Source: Diphasiastrum complanatum
Lineage: Eukaryota; Streptophyta; Lycopodiopsida; Lycopodiales; Lycopodiaceae
Assembly (NCBI GenBank): GCA_029204225.1
Contig: CM055092.1
Coordinates: forward strand, 39,627,800 to 39,691,799
Length of the DNA stretch: 64,000 nucleotides
Direction of reading: 5' to 3'
The position numbers were made by a program, and so were the translations under genes. Of this stretch, positions 33,710 through 45,738 are shown one piece after another (position 1 is the stretch's first letter; each line of letters begins with the position of its first letter). The notes beneath the pieces are model-generated. The model ran no database searches. It was not told where the DNA came from and worked only from the letters and a program-made list of their open reading frames with translations.

Positions 33710-35576
33710 GAGAAGCATCTAGCCTTAAGGCCTTAGCACACTCACAAAGAGATCTATTTCTTCTCTCACTCACTCCATTTTGTTGAGGGGTGTATGGACA
33801 TGACAACTCCCTCTTTATGCCATTAGAAATACAAAAGTCAATCAACTTATTGGAGACATATTCACCTCCATTATCACTCCTTAATACCTTAATCTTGGTA
33901 CTAAGTTGATTTTCTACCAAAGTCTTGAACTTTACAAAAGAATCAAACACCATTGATTTGCTAGACAAGAGGTACATCCAACAAAATCTAGAATAGTCAT
34001 CAATGAAGATTACATAGTATTTGGCACCACCATTAGACTCATGTGAAAAAATATGAACATCCGAATGGATGAGTTCAAGAGGAGAGTTTGATCTTGATGT
34101 AGATCTTGAGAAGGGTAGCTTGTGAGCCTTTGAGAGGCTGCATGCTTCACATCTCTTCCCACACTTTGACAAATGCTTGGGGAGTCCAACTGCAAGCTCC
34201 TTTGTAGCCATAGATTCCATGGCTTTGTAGTTGGGGTGGCCCAACCTTTTGTGCCACAGTTCCACCTTTGATAGCTCCACCTTTGCCAAGTTAACACTCT
34301 CCACTGCAATATTAGCATCAAGCTTAAATAATCTACCTTGCTTAAAGCCTTTGGCTATACATTCATCATTTCCAAGGATGGAACAAACTCCATGCTTAAA
34401 TTGTACATCTAAGCCATTATCCATTAACTGGCCAACACTAAGCAAATTCTTGGTTAACTTAGGAACATAAAGAACATTATCTAGATTCGTCCTTTTGGAT
34501 GATCCCACATACAAGGGAATTGTTTCTATTCCACTTATCTTACATTCTTGACTACTTGCAGTATAGATTGATCTATTTAAGTCATTGTAAGAAAGTAAGG
34601 TGGAGAATATGTCCTTTTGATATGTCATGTGGGAACTTGCCCCACTATCAATCCACCAAGAATCATTGGTGTTGCTCTTGGATGATGGTGGTTTGTTGGA
34701 AACCATCAAGGATGACTCTTCATCCTCCTCTTTCTCCTGATGTGCAATGTTGCTTTGTTTGCTCTCTTGTGCCTTCTTCTTCTTGAGACATTCTGATGCA
34801 AAATGTCCTTTCTTTCCACAAAAAAAACATTTGTACTTGGACTTGTCTTTGATCTTGCCCTTTGAGCTTGAAGCCTCATCCTCCTCCTTGGTCTCCTTGA
34901 AGTGCTTCTTCTTGCCATTGGTCTTCTTCTTGCTTTTGAATGAGAAATTAGCTTTCTCATCACCATCCTGCAGAGAAATAGCATTCATTCTTGCATTGGT
35001 ATGCAACATCCTACACTCTTCAGCTACTAATACACTGTGTAGCTTTTCTATAGTAGGCAAAGTGTCTTGGATTGCAAAGCTTTGGACCAAATTTGTAAAG
35101 CCACTCCCTAGACCATTTAGGACAATCTGAACAAGCTCACTATCTTGAATCTTCTCTCCAATGGAAGCTAACTCCCTATTAAGAGACTTGATTCTTAGCA
35201 CATAATCTTGTGCATTCTCATCACTCCTCTTCATGCTTTGTAGAATCTGATTCCTAAGCATGAGAACCCTCGAAGTGTTACTAGACTCATAGATAGATTT
35301 TAAAGATTCCCAAGCCTCTTTAGCACTCTTACATGATGATACTTCCCTTAAAAGATCATTGCTTACATTCATCTTAATACAGTGAAGTGCAAGCCTAGAC
35401 CTCTTCTTGTATCTCACTAATTCCTGTGCACCTAGAGGTTCATTTTCATCATCTATTAGAAACTCATAAAGATCCTGGAGCACCATTAGTGACTTCATCC
35501 TCACTTTCCAATTAGCATAATTGGTAGAATTTAACCTCTCACTAGCTTCTAGAAGGTAGGCTCCCACTGATCCCAT
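33710..35576 (-). pseudogene. copia Gag-protease-integrase polyprotein of element D, truncated
   Basis: One uninterrupted frame from 35576. It has a gag domain (residues 1-200; NYANWKVRMKSL, LTSLKSIYE-type block), zinc knuckle CFFCGKKGHFASEC (about 250-263), protease active site WWIDSGASSHM (about 307-317), the GAG-pre-integrase block LWHKRLGHPN with CEACSLSKAHKLPF (about 444-490), and integrase with FIDDYSR and VLRSDNGGEYVS, up to SERRNRSLCECAKALRLDAS. The last 13 codons of the frame (to 33675) are read from the LTR. Up to the break there are no stops, so gag and protease could still be made, but no polymerase. It belongs to the same copia clade as the element at 37611. Confidence 0.93.
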
Positions 35577-36207
35577 CTTACTAGCAAGATTCTACACACA
35601 AGATATAGATTTGTTTGGACCTGAAACTCACAAAGGTTTCTAACTTGCAGTGTTTCACTCAAATGTTGACTTCTAATCCAACAGATGGATTTGTAATCAC
35701 AGTTCTATCACTCCCTCACAAGCTGGAATGAAGATAAGATGAGATGAAAATTACACTCAAGCAAATCTTGCCAATCTTGGCTATTCTTGGACAAAAACTG
35801 ACTCTATCTCTCACATTCACTTTGATGTACTTTCAAGGCTTGGTTTCCACTTTAAGAAGGTCTGAAATCAGCCTAGATTAATTAGTTTTCATGAAACAAA
35901 TTCAAAACTAATCAATGGCAAGTGATCTTGGTAGCTTATCCTAGGATTTGCACCAAAAATTACATCAAACTGACACCATATGAATTTTCTATGATCCAAT
36001 GAATATGGATTATTAAATGCTGGTTCAGAGATGCCCACACGTGTGAACAGTACGAATTTTGATCCTAAAAAAGTTTGGGATCAAATCCCCTCACCAAAAC
36101 CTGGATACCAGCTCGCCCTTCCAATACTAGCTTTTTGCACCAAAACCTACTAAAACTGGATTAGATTCAAACACAGATCAATGGCCTTGTACTTGGCTCT
36201 GATACCA

Positions 36208-36898
36208 TGTGAAAAGTACAGTACTAAGGACCATAAATGGATCTTTGAATGATCCACAAGGTGATTGTATGCTTGTTAAACAATCTATCAGAAACTAGTC
36301 ATCAGAAAACAAGATCTAGTTTAGCAGCTTGATAGGAAACAAGTAGAGACAATCAAAGCATTGATCAAATAGTCTAATCCAACTCCACACGTGTGGAAAC
36401 AAGGCTGTAGTACGGCCTGTAGACAGTGTTTACAAAGTGCCAAAGCTGGGTTTCATTGGAAAAATAGAGTAATCACCATACAATGAGAGGAAACTCGAGT
36501 TTCTCCTTGAGGCTCCAAAAAGTTTCTATCTTTTCACTATGGAGAATGGAAATACATAGTAAAACACACTTCCTTTGCAAAGTTAGGTGAAAATCCAGCA
36601 TGTAATAAGGAAGTAGACTCCACTTTCTTGCCCTAATGTGAAAACCCTAGCCTAGATCCAAGAGTCATGCTTGGTAGGTGCATGGTAGGTACAAATCTCA
36701 TCATAAATCATGGTCTAGATCCTACAAAGTAAGAATCACTACCAAATAGACACAACCACTCCTCTTGACTTGTGGTAACCTACTTTAGGTGTGTATGTAC
36801 AAGTGGCACTTTGGCCATTCAAGTAACCAACAAACAATATTGACAAAATGTACAATATTCTACATGGCTAGATTTGCCAATGTAGGCAATTTTTCACA
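36208..36898 (-). repeat. 5' LTR of element D
   Basis: A 691 bp LTR with inverted ends TGTGAAAA...TTTTCACA. About 99% identical to 33023-33709. Confidence 0.93.
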
Positions 36899-37610
36899 TC
36901 CTCCATGGTTTGTTGCTCTATGAAATGCTCCCCTTGCTTTTCAATGAAATTTTTCCATGCCTTGTGATGACCAGATACTTAAGCTCTCATATTTCTTTGC
37001 AAAATAAGTTGCATGATGAAGAAGGATGTGCTGCAAACAATAGTTTTGATTAGTTACATCAGTAGAAAAAAATATAAGCCTGAATGAGAAATGTACCAGA
37101 TAATGATATAGATTAGCACCATGTAATGAGTAACGTTGTCTTTTCCCCAACAATCATGTACAGATTTTACAAATGTGGTGCAATGATTTTGCAAAGTCCT
37201 CATATCTTCTGATGATAGGCTTTTTTTCTTGATAATACCTATGAGTTTGTCTAAGTTGGTCCGCACTTGTCCCTTTTCCACTCGATTACTTCCTTCCAAT
37301 GTTCGTGTGGCTTGAACAATTTCTCTCCAAATTTCGTATCTGACACTTGATTCTTTGCATGTGTGACTGGATAAGAATTTTCTTGCTTTAGCACCTCCAA
37401 TTGATGGCTTATTAGGAACGTTTCTTTTTTTCCCGGAGAGTCTGTCACTTTTTTCAATCGTGACATTCCCTTTATGCAGTCCTGCATTTGACAGAACTAT
37501 TTCCAACCTCCTAATTGCTGCTCTAGCCACAGACTCCGATTTATGATTCCATGCTAGTAGAATATATAGGTAAATAAGTTTTTCAATAATACGAACCTCA
37601 ACATGCAATG

Positions 37611-38259
37611 TGTGAAAGATTCAACTAGTTTCATCACATTTTGCAATATTTTCATATTTGGCATATTGAGGTCAAAACTTGTTTTAGACTTAGAGGTTGA
37701 CTTTTCAAAGTTCATTAGTCTAAATTTTATTTGAATAAACACTTTTTGAAAGTGTGGGAAAGATAGAATGCGAGTTTGAGTAGATTCAATTTGAATAAGT
37801 TGGGTACATTGAATCTAGACCCAAAATTGGTAGGGTTAGCATTTTGGTGGGAAAGCCAAGTGGCCAAATAGGGTTTGGACCTACTATAAAAGGATGTAAC
37901 TCGTGGAGAGAGTCATCTTCTCTCTTCTCTATCTCATTTCATGCTTATACATGGTTCTCTTGGGTTTTACTATCCATTGGTGCACTATCTTGGTGATTGC
38001 TTGCAATTCTATGTGTAGAATGATCTATATTTGTTATTTTTGGATCCACACGTGTGAAATACAGTAGCTTGCTGGTTTTGTATGGACAGCAACAGTACAT
38101 AATCATTTCATTCAAGTTTGATCAAGTTCTATTAGTGTTTGCATCTCAGATTATGTGTAGATGCTGATTTTTTTACATTGGTGAAATTGGTAGTGTATTT
38201 CTCTTTCTAACCAAAGATCATAAAGTAGATTGGATCTTAAGGATCTGAAATCTTTCACA
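37611..38259 (+). repeat. LTR of element E
   Basis: 649 bp, with matching inverted ends and the primer-binding site directly after it. A TATAAAAGG box near 37886 is a likely promoter. Confidence 0.8.
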
Positions 38260-38859
38260 TGGTATCAGAGCTTGTGTTTCAGGTTATGAAGGAGGAAATC
38301 AGATCTATCAATGATTTGGTGAAGATATCAAGTCTAGAGCATGCTAGAGAGGATTCTACACCAAAATCGGATTTTTTGCTTTTGTAGATTGGATCTTTTG
38401 TAGATTAAAACACTAAATAGGTCAATATACTTGTTCAATTTCGTTTTTTGAATTCACATGCTGAATTTGGCCGATTTTTGGATCATTGGTTCAGCCTAAG
38501 TGGTGGCTTATAGATTGCATATCAAATTTTCAGCATTTGCGTGTAGATTTGGAATAGTCAATTTTTTGTGATTTTGTCAAAACCCTAATTTTGATTGGAT
38601 CTCTAGATAGTGAGGTTGTTGGACTTCATTTGAATGTGTTTCAATCTTAGGAAGTGGCAAAAGTTATTAGATTGAGGATAGATCATAGGTTGATCAAGAT
38701 TCCATGATTCTATGTGTTGATTTGTTTGGATAAGTGCTAGAAGAGAATTTGTGAGATAGTTTCAAATCTTGGTGATTTCTTTTGAAAGCACTTGTTGTTG
38801 TTCAAAGGAGTGCTTTGTGCATTGAAACAGGTTGAAAGAGAAGATCAGGTCATTGCTAC

Positions 38860-41055
38860 ATGGCAACCTCAATTGGAGTCATGTTGGAAGCCAATGATGG
38901 GCTTACCTCAAGTAAGTATTCATTATGGAAAGTGAGGATGGAGTCACTTCTTGAGATGAATGATGTTTTGGATACTGTTGTAGGTTTGGAGGAGAGACCA
39001 GCAACACAACAAGATTAATTGAGGTATGACAAGAGGGCCAAGAAGGCTCTACACATGATAAAGATGAACGTTACCAATGAACTTCTCAAAGAAGTTGGTA
39101 AGTGCACATCATCTTTGGAAGCTTGGAATTCATTGAAGAAGCTTTATGAATCCAAGTCTACTTCTAGAGTGTTGACTCTGAGAAGGCAAATCTTTTCTTG
39201 TTTGCAAAAGAATGAAGAAAGTCCAAGTACTTTTGTTTTGAGAATGAAAGTATTGAATGATGAGTTAGCTTGCATAGATGAAAGCATTAAGGAAGGAGAG
39301 CTTATTCAAGTGATTCTTAATGTCTTGTTGGATGTCATGCTAACATTGTTCAAAGTATTGCTATTCAAAAGACTTTGCCAAGTTTGATGGATCTTCAAGA
39401 GATCTTGATCAATGAGGAATATAGGCTTCAAGCAAAAGGTGGATCTACATCGACACTTCAAGAGGATGCTATGTTCACAAAGGGCAAATTCAAGGGCAAA
39501 ACCAAAAGCAAGTGGTCTAAAGGGAAAGATCAAGTGGATGCTTCTTCAAGTGACAAAAAGAAGGATAGATCAAAGCTCAAGTGCTTCTATTGTGGCATCA
39601 AATGACACTTTGCAAGTGAGTGCTACAAGAAGAAGAGAGATCAAGGAGACAAGCAAGGTAATCTTACTCTTGATGAGGATGGTTTGGATGTGCAAGATGC
39701 AAATGATGATGATTTTGTGATGTCTTCATGTATGCTTGCTAATGATGGAGATCTAGATCCTTGGTGGATTGATAGTGGAGCAAGTTCACACATGACCTTT
39801 CACAAAGAGTACTTCACTTCTTTGTTGGCATATGGAGATGACAAGAGGGTGACCTACACGGTCAATGATGGTGAGTGTGCAATCAAAGAGATTGGCACAA
39901 TTCCTATTTCTCTCTCTACAAATAGGAATGTTCATTTGGAGGATGTCTTGTTTATTCCATCTATTACCAAGAATTTGCTTAGTGTGAGTCAAATGCTAAG
40001 TAAGGGCCTCAAGGTGGAGTTTGATGGAGATGCTTGTTTGATCAAAAGGAAGGATGTCTTGATTGGAAAAGGTAAAAGGCAAGAGAAGTTGTTCAAACTT
40101 GATGCTTGTGTTATTGCTAACCAAGTTGGATGTGTTGTGATGATCATGGGATCAAGAGGGAGTATACAACATCAAGGACCCCACAACAAAATGGAGTGGC
40201 TGAAAGGAAGAATAGAACTTTATGTGAAAGTGCTAAAGCTATGAGGTTAAGTGCTAATCTTGACAAACCATTTTGGGATCAAGCTTTGTTGTGTGCCAAT
40301 TTCTTGTGCAATAGGTGGCCGAGTGCTATTTTGGATGGAAGGACACCTTTTGAGATGCTATTCAAGAGGAGGCCGAGTGTCAACTTTCTAAGAACCTTTG
40401 GATGCACATGCTATGTCAACATTACTCTTGATGATAGGACCAAGGAGGAACCACCTTCAAGAAGAGGTATTTTTGTTGGATATAGTGAGGTGAGTAAAGC
40501 CTACAAGGTCTACATTCCTTCTACTAACAAAGTGATTGTTGGTAGAGATGTCATTTTTTATGAGGGAAACATTCCAAAGGTGTCTTCAAGCATGATTGAT
40601 GGTAAAGTAGATGGATCTAACATTCTTGATGTTGATGAAAAGGATCCTAGTTTGGATGGTGGTGATGATAGACCTTCATCAAGTCAAAAGCCAAGGAGAA
40701 CATCAAGAGAAAGACAAGTACCTTCAAGGCTCACATATGATCAAAAGGGTAAGCAAGTAGTTTCTGGAAATTATGTTGCTTTCCTAACCTCTTTGGATGA
40801 GCCTACAAGTGTAGATCAAGCAAGGAAAGAAGAGGAGTGGATCCAAGCAATGGATCTTGAGTATCAAGCTCTTATGAAGAATAGAACATGGAGATTGGTG
40901 GAGTTGCCTAAGGACAAGAAAGCCATTGGATGCAAATGGATCTTCAAGGTGAAGACAAACCAAGATGGATCTATCAACAAGTACAAGGCAAGGTTAGTGG
41001 CAAAAGGATATGCTCAACAACAAGGAATTGACTATGATGAGACCTTTGCACGTTG
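38860..41055 (+). pseudogene. copia Gag-Pol remnant of element E
   Basis: Gag begins at the ATG at 38860 and has a TAA near 39016, then LRYDKRAKKALHMIKMNV and KKLYESKSTSRVLTLR. The zinc knuckle near 39580-39630 reads CFYCGIK-stop-HFASEC. Protease has WWIDSGASSHM near 39762. The pre-integrase region ends in KLFKLDACVIANQ (near 40110) and jumps at once to CDDHGIKREYTTSRTPQQNG in another frame. This removes the integrase zinc finger and the first catalytic Asp. The integrase C-terminus, linker and RT start (CKWIFKVKTN, GIDYDETFA) follow to the truncation. Not functional. Confidence 0.88.
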
Positions 41056-42239
41056 GCCAACTACTTTGAACATTCCGTCATTATAAAAATTTCTAGCTAA
41101 TCTTACCTGATATGGACGCGGAAGATAAATTTTCTGTACCATCACTTGGGAAAAAGCTTCTTTAACTATTCTAAAAAAAGTAGAATAAGCCTTTCTGCTA
41201 ATTCCAGATACATCACATGCACCTTGTATCACATTCGCATCCAAGTATGATTGAACCTTAATCAAAACAATCTCTGCAATTTCATTTTTCATTTTTCATT
41301 TTTTCAAACTGAGCATTTTTTATCATTTTCTTTGTTGACTTTTTTGGTAAAACATGACTTAAAGATGATACAATGCATGAACGATTTGTTAAATGGTTCT
41401 TTGTCACCAAACATGATCTGCAACAAACATATGAAACTCAAATTATATTTAATAAATAAATAATACATGTTATCAAGTGCAAATCAAACTTAAATGACAT
41501 ATACAAATCAAATAAACAGTTTATATGACAACATACTTGAATGTTCGATTTCTTTTTTTTTTTTATTGCCGCTATGTGTAGATAAGTCATCAATATTCTT
41601 CATCGGTACTCTCTTTCTTTTCCTCTTCATCATTGTCTTATTGATAATTTTTATATCAACAGCAGATTTTAAACTCTCAAATCGCAACTTTTCCATGGAT
41701 TCTAACATTTCTTGATTTGATCCCCGAAGAGTAGTGACAGTAGCATTCAACTCTGACATAGCATTCTTGAGTGCATTGTTTTCAGCACTAGTGTGTTGCA
41801 CATAATCAAGCAATTGTTGATTTGCACTTTGCAATTGTTGATTAGCAAACTGTAATTGTTGATTAAGACAAGATATGCTATGCATTCCAATATCACGCAA
41901 CCTTAGACAATATTCAAGTAATCCGCTATTTCCTTCACTACATATATAAGAAGATGAGTTACGGACTTAAAATCTGGACACAAATTGGTAGCTGGATCAT
42001 TAGATAAATTGATCCATCCACCCACAAATCTATATTCATTCTCAATTCTCTAACTATTGCAGTAGCATTCTCTACAGCTTTCGCATTTTTCTTAATATTT
42101 GGAGTGCATTCCATTGGAAGAGCAACATGCAAATGGAACATTGCCATTGTTAAAGCTACAATCATGTATAATCTGAAAGGAATACCTCCAGATTTAGTGA
42201 AGCATACTATGTTCTGAACCTGATGCTAAATCCATCAGG

Positions 42240-42627
42240 TAGAAACAACGGCTGGTGTTAGCCGATAGTCCCATGACCAGAAAAGAATTCTACAAAAATT
42301 GAGTCTGTGTTGACAGACTATTACCCACTACCTTTTATAGACCAAGTGCTAGAAGAATTGGCAAGGAGAGAAATCTATTCTTTCATGGACTATTTTGCTG
42401 GATATAACCAAATAGCCATTGCTAAGAAATATAAGCTTAAAACCACTTTCACCACCACCTTTGGAGTTTTCGCCTATCATGTTATGCCCTTCGGTTTATC
42501 AAACGCTCCAGCCATATATCAAAGGTTTATGAATGAAAATTTGCAAGATATCCTAGACAAAATCTTTATTGATGATTTATGTGGAGCATCTTCTGTTAAA
42601 GAACAGGTTTTGACAATTTTCGAATAA
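42240..42627 (+). pseudogene. Ty3/gypsy reverse transcriptase fragment
   Basis: The frame gives YYPLPFIDQVLEELA, IYSFMDYFAGYNQI, TTFGVFAYHVMPFGLSNAPA and YQRFMN...FIDDL. These are the gypsy RT palm motifs in order; the YxDD is FIDD here. There is no homology on either side: the N-terminal RT part and RNase H are missing. It is on the plus strand, opposite to the gag-protease element to its right. It could be a displaced, inverted piece of that element (inference). Confidence 0.92.
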
Positions 42628-43640
42628 ATTCTTTGCAAGTTTTGCAAGTTTTATTTACAAATGATTTTTGAAATTCCATGGCACATGGTATGCTATCAAA
42701 TATATAGGCTTTATATATACTCATTTTATACTACATAGAAACTAAATCTGATTATACCAATGGATTCTACATAAAAAATGGAGCAATTTTGCTTTTTGGA
42801 CCATCTCAATCCGAGCAATAGTAAGAAAGTATGACAGTTCAATGTTTTTTGGACTAGAAAACATTTTCCCTACAAAACTACATGCATGTGTCCATTAGAG
42901 TATTTGCATGTCTCAATGTAAACTTAGGACACAATGGATTTGATGTGGCTCGAGTTTCTACAAGGCCATATTAGACCACTTCCATGTGAAATTCTACATG
43001 CATGTCAATCTAGATGTTATGAACATTGTTGCATGTCATACTAGACCAACTAGACTTTATGCATGTCATTGGAACTTGATCTACCTAACCCAAACTAGCC
43101 CTATTCTACAAGGATATGTGCTCAATTCACATACCTTGGATATGTACAAAATATTTACATGGATAGGACCCCCAAACATCAACATACATAAGATAGATAT
43201 GTTTTACAATTTTTAACAGAACTCTCTTGAGCATTCTAGTTCAGTTTCTTAGAGATTTATTTTAGAGTTGCTATTGCGCTATTGCTTATTAGCAGAGTTG
43301 CTTATTATCAGACTTATTCTCAGTTACTCAGAGACAGCTTTAGAGTGCGCGGTTTCTATCTGCTATTGTTTTGCGCTCATTAGCATCTGATTTTGTTTTT
43401 CTGAATCAATATTATTTCTTATTGCGTTCAGTATATGTCAGAATGCATGCATCTCTGTATTGCTTTTGTAACTGATAGAAATTGTCTGAGAATTCAATAC
43501 TTTATGTTTGGCTATGTAATCACTTAGTATCTAGCGATTTCAAAGTTAGTTGCTAAAGATTGAACGTGATTTCCATCACTACTGCTTTGTTCAATTTTTG
43601 ATAGGCATAGTCATGTATTGGAAGTAGGAAGTTTCTGCTA
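42628..43640. other. Intergenic; possible solo LTR remnant
   Basis: No coding domain seen. 43215-43640 has an LTR-like composition (TTGCGCTATTGC, TTGCGCTCATTAGC phrases), but I find no second copy, primer site or target duplication, so I do not call an element. Confidence 0.4.
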
Positions 43641-43791
43641 TTCCATTATCTATCCTATTTCTGACACTTGTACGTCCAAGCAAAAAAATCTTGGTACTTG
43701 ATCAATAGTTTTTTTAATGCTTGAAATTGTTCGGAAGTAAGTTGTACTCCAACTTAAACAATTTTATCTGGCTCTCCTGGTTCAACAAGAT

Positions 43792-44583
43792 TCATTGGCT
43801 GAGTCCTATGGCTGGTCCATCGTAAATCTCCTTTGTTTCTGGTTCTTTTTCCTCTGGTTCACGATGAGCTTTGAGTAACATAATCACATCATCATCCAAA
43901 GTATAGCATTTGAAATGCTCAGGCATATTATGCTTGACTTCTTCTGATTGTTTTTTTTCATAAGGGTTGATCTTTGATCTCCATTTAGCTTTTTTGGTAG
44001 GAATTGATCTTGGAGGTGATGACCGTCTAGATGATGTGCTTGTCTCTGAAGGTGATGACTTCCTTGATGATGATTTTTTGCGAGAAGTCTGACTTGAATA
44101 ATCATCTTTGACGTTTTCCTTTCCTTTATCCAATGAAGGTGGTATATTCTTAGAATCAATTTTTCGAGAAGATTTTTTCCATTTCAAGACCATATTATAG
44201 TGTTGCTTAGCTTGTTTATTTGTCGTTGGTCTTGAAACTTTTCCTTCCTTCAATATAACTGCTTTTGGCGGCTTTATTGTCGGTGCATCCGGAATATCTC
44301 GAACTTCAAATCTTGTAGGATCCATGTGATTGAGGATATGCTCATCTGTAAGTTCTGCATCTCCATCATAAGTCAGAGCATGACTGACATGTAATAGATC
44401 ATTTTCAATCGGATTTGGAATTGGATCAATTGATATCCATGCCAAATTCATCATATTTAATGGAAAAGTGATTGGCGTATCCAAAGTTCGCTCAAGTAAG
44501 AAAATTTCACTCAATTCGGATTGATTATCTTGTTGGCAATATAGCCTGGTGTGCAATCCACTGTTGCAAGAGCTTGATTCCAA
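43792..44583 (-). pseudogene. Linker between protease and RT of element F
   Basis: The 263-codon frame has a neutral N-terminal half (HVSHALTYDGDAELTDEHIL) and a Ser/Lys/Arg-rich half (SSRRSSPPRS, KKAKWRSKINPYEKKQ), which I know from the spacer upstream of RT in plant gypsy elements. It has no catalytic motif. It ends just before the pre-RT block. Confidence 0.65.
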
Positions 44584-44659
44584 TTGACAGTGTCAGTTTG
44601 AGAGTCATAATGGACTCCTAGAGTCTTCACTTGTCGATCACATGTATGATTTGTTATTG

Positions 44660-45010
44660 ATGAATCATCATCTCCTCTTTGGGTCACAATTCTCAAAAGT
44701 AATTATGCCCGTGCCCCAGTTATGGATTACTTGCGCAACTCGTAACCATGGACGTCTCAATAAAATGCGATATAAATTTGGTGCGTCAGATAAGTCCATT
44801 ACTACAAAAGTAATGACAAACTGTACTCCAGCTATTTTGACAGGTACGTCTTCAACCATTCCTCTTGGACGGTTGATCAGCCAACTTAATGACAAAAGTG
44901 ATAGGCTTCAAGTTTGTAAGTCCCCATTTTGCACATGCTTGGTTGAAAGCAGGTTAACTCTTGAACCTCCATCAATCACAGCTGCTTCTTTACCAAATTG
45001 TCTATGTTGT
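44660..45010 (-). pseudogene. Retropepsin domain of element F
   Basis: AVIDGGSRVNLL (about 44997-44962) carries the D-G-G-S form of the active site. After a frame change the rest is clear at 44895-44668: LINRPRGMVEDVPVKIAGVQ, FVVMDLSDAPN, ILLRRPWLRVAQVIHNWGTG. These are the flap and C-terminal half of plant gypsy aspartic protease. Frame broken. Confidence 0.88.
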
Positions 45011-45042
45011 ATTGGCAAGGTGATGTTTTTCTGCTCACTTTC

Positions 45043-45405
45043 TTAGGTTGCTCCCACATTGAGTACTTCGTTCGTTTCTTCAAACCCGGCACAAAAAAGT
45101 GACTTCTGACGGAGTTGTGGTTCCATTTGAGTCAATCTTTTTGCTAATATTTTTTTTGCTTTCGGCACCAACTTAAGAAATTCTCCCAATGTAATATCCA
45201 TCTTGCTAGACGGAATATTTACGATCATTTCTGTTTGTGACACTTCTAGTTCTATCATCTTGAAGGGTTCTTCATAATGGTGCAACTGTGTATTAACATT
45301 TGGTCTTGGATCTGCTTGTGGCATAGAAGGAGAAGGAACTTCAGTTGCTGCTTTAGTAGCTTCTTGGGCTTCTGCTTCTTGCAACTGTTTGATCCATTGT
45401 CTCAT
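45043..45405 (-). pseudogene. Gag-protease spacer of element F
   Basis: Frame with KMDITLGEFLKLVPKAKKIL and ETNEVLNVG. Gly/Ala-poor, charged and without a catalytic motif. It lies between the Gag knuckle region and protease in the expected order. Confidence 0.55.
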
Positions 45406-45738
45406 ATCTTAATATCTTTTCTTTTCCGCTTTAAGATTCTAAAATACCCCTGATGCGGTAGGTATATCTGTTGGTGCAAATTTAGCAGGTATTGGATCAA
45501 CTAAAACTTCCTTCTATTTTTGAGCTCTGGTAACAACCATCAAAGGTATAGTTGGTTCAGATTGAATGATTGGCCTTTTCTTGATCGTAATCATATTCAC
45601 TAGAGTTGCAGGACATTCTTTATAACAATGTCCATAACCACATTCTCTATAAAATGGTATAGATTTTTCTTTGTTTGGACATTCAGCAACTCTATGGTTC
45701 TCTCCGCATGCAAACCATCCAAGTGGTGCTCTGGTCCA

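Larger units (their letters stand above)
33023..36898 (-). mobile_element. Young copia retrotransposon with internal deletion (element D)
   Basis: LTRs at 36208-36898 (5' in element orientation) and 33023-33709 (3') are bracketed by TCCTC (33018-33022, 36899-36903). The primer-binding site (reverse complement of 36196-36207, TGGTATCAGAGC) abuts the 5' LTR. I count seven mismatches over about 687 aligned LTR bases, all transitions, so it is young. The interior runs from gag to the middle of integrase and then passes straight into the 3' LTR, which lacks its first four bases (TGTG). Reverse transcriptase, RNase H and the purine tract are gone. Because the 5' LTR is whole and the target duplication intact, the deletion happened after integration. 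Confidence 0.93.
37611..41055 (+). mobile_element. copia retrotransposon (element E), 3' truncated and internally deleted
   Basis: The LTR 37611-38259 (TGTGAAAG...CTTTCACA) is followed by TGGTATCAGAGC (38260-38271). Gag, protease, part of integrase and the first reverse transcriptase motifs follow. The element stops abruptly at about 41055 in GIDYDETFA, and minus-strand intron sequence of the split gene follows, so the RT core, RNase H and 3' LTR are missing. It lies within what I model as an intron of that gene. No matching target duplication can be found because the right end is lost. Confidence 0.85.
32874..42222 (-). pseudogene. Unrecognised multi-exon gene split by two copia insertions
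   Basis: Exon-like segments on the minus strand: about 42222-41990 (KSGGIPFRLYMIVALTMAM); 41937-41537 (coiled coil of NQQLQxAN repeats, then a Lys/Arg-rich KRKRKR stretch); 41273-41107 (SYLDANVIQGACDVSGISRK ... YLPRPYQ); about 37550-37120 (SESVARAAIRRLEIVLSN ... CWGKDNVTHYM); and 37030-36899 joined to 33022-32874. GT-AG sites are visible at 41536, 41106, 37119 and 37031. The 41537/41273 and 37120/37030 junctions keep frame. Removing the copia insert at 33023 with one TCCTC copy restores NHGGHNSRNKYLV in frame to a stop at 32874. An in-frame TGA at 36941-36943 and the insertion make it a pseudogene. The WSSQGMEKFH...TNHGG...WFYRR block looks conserved. It may be transposase-derived, which is unproven. 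Confidence 0.6.
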
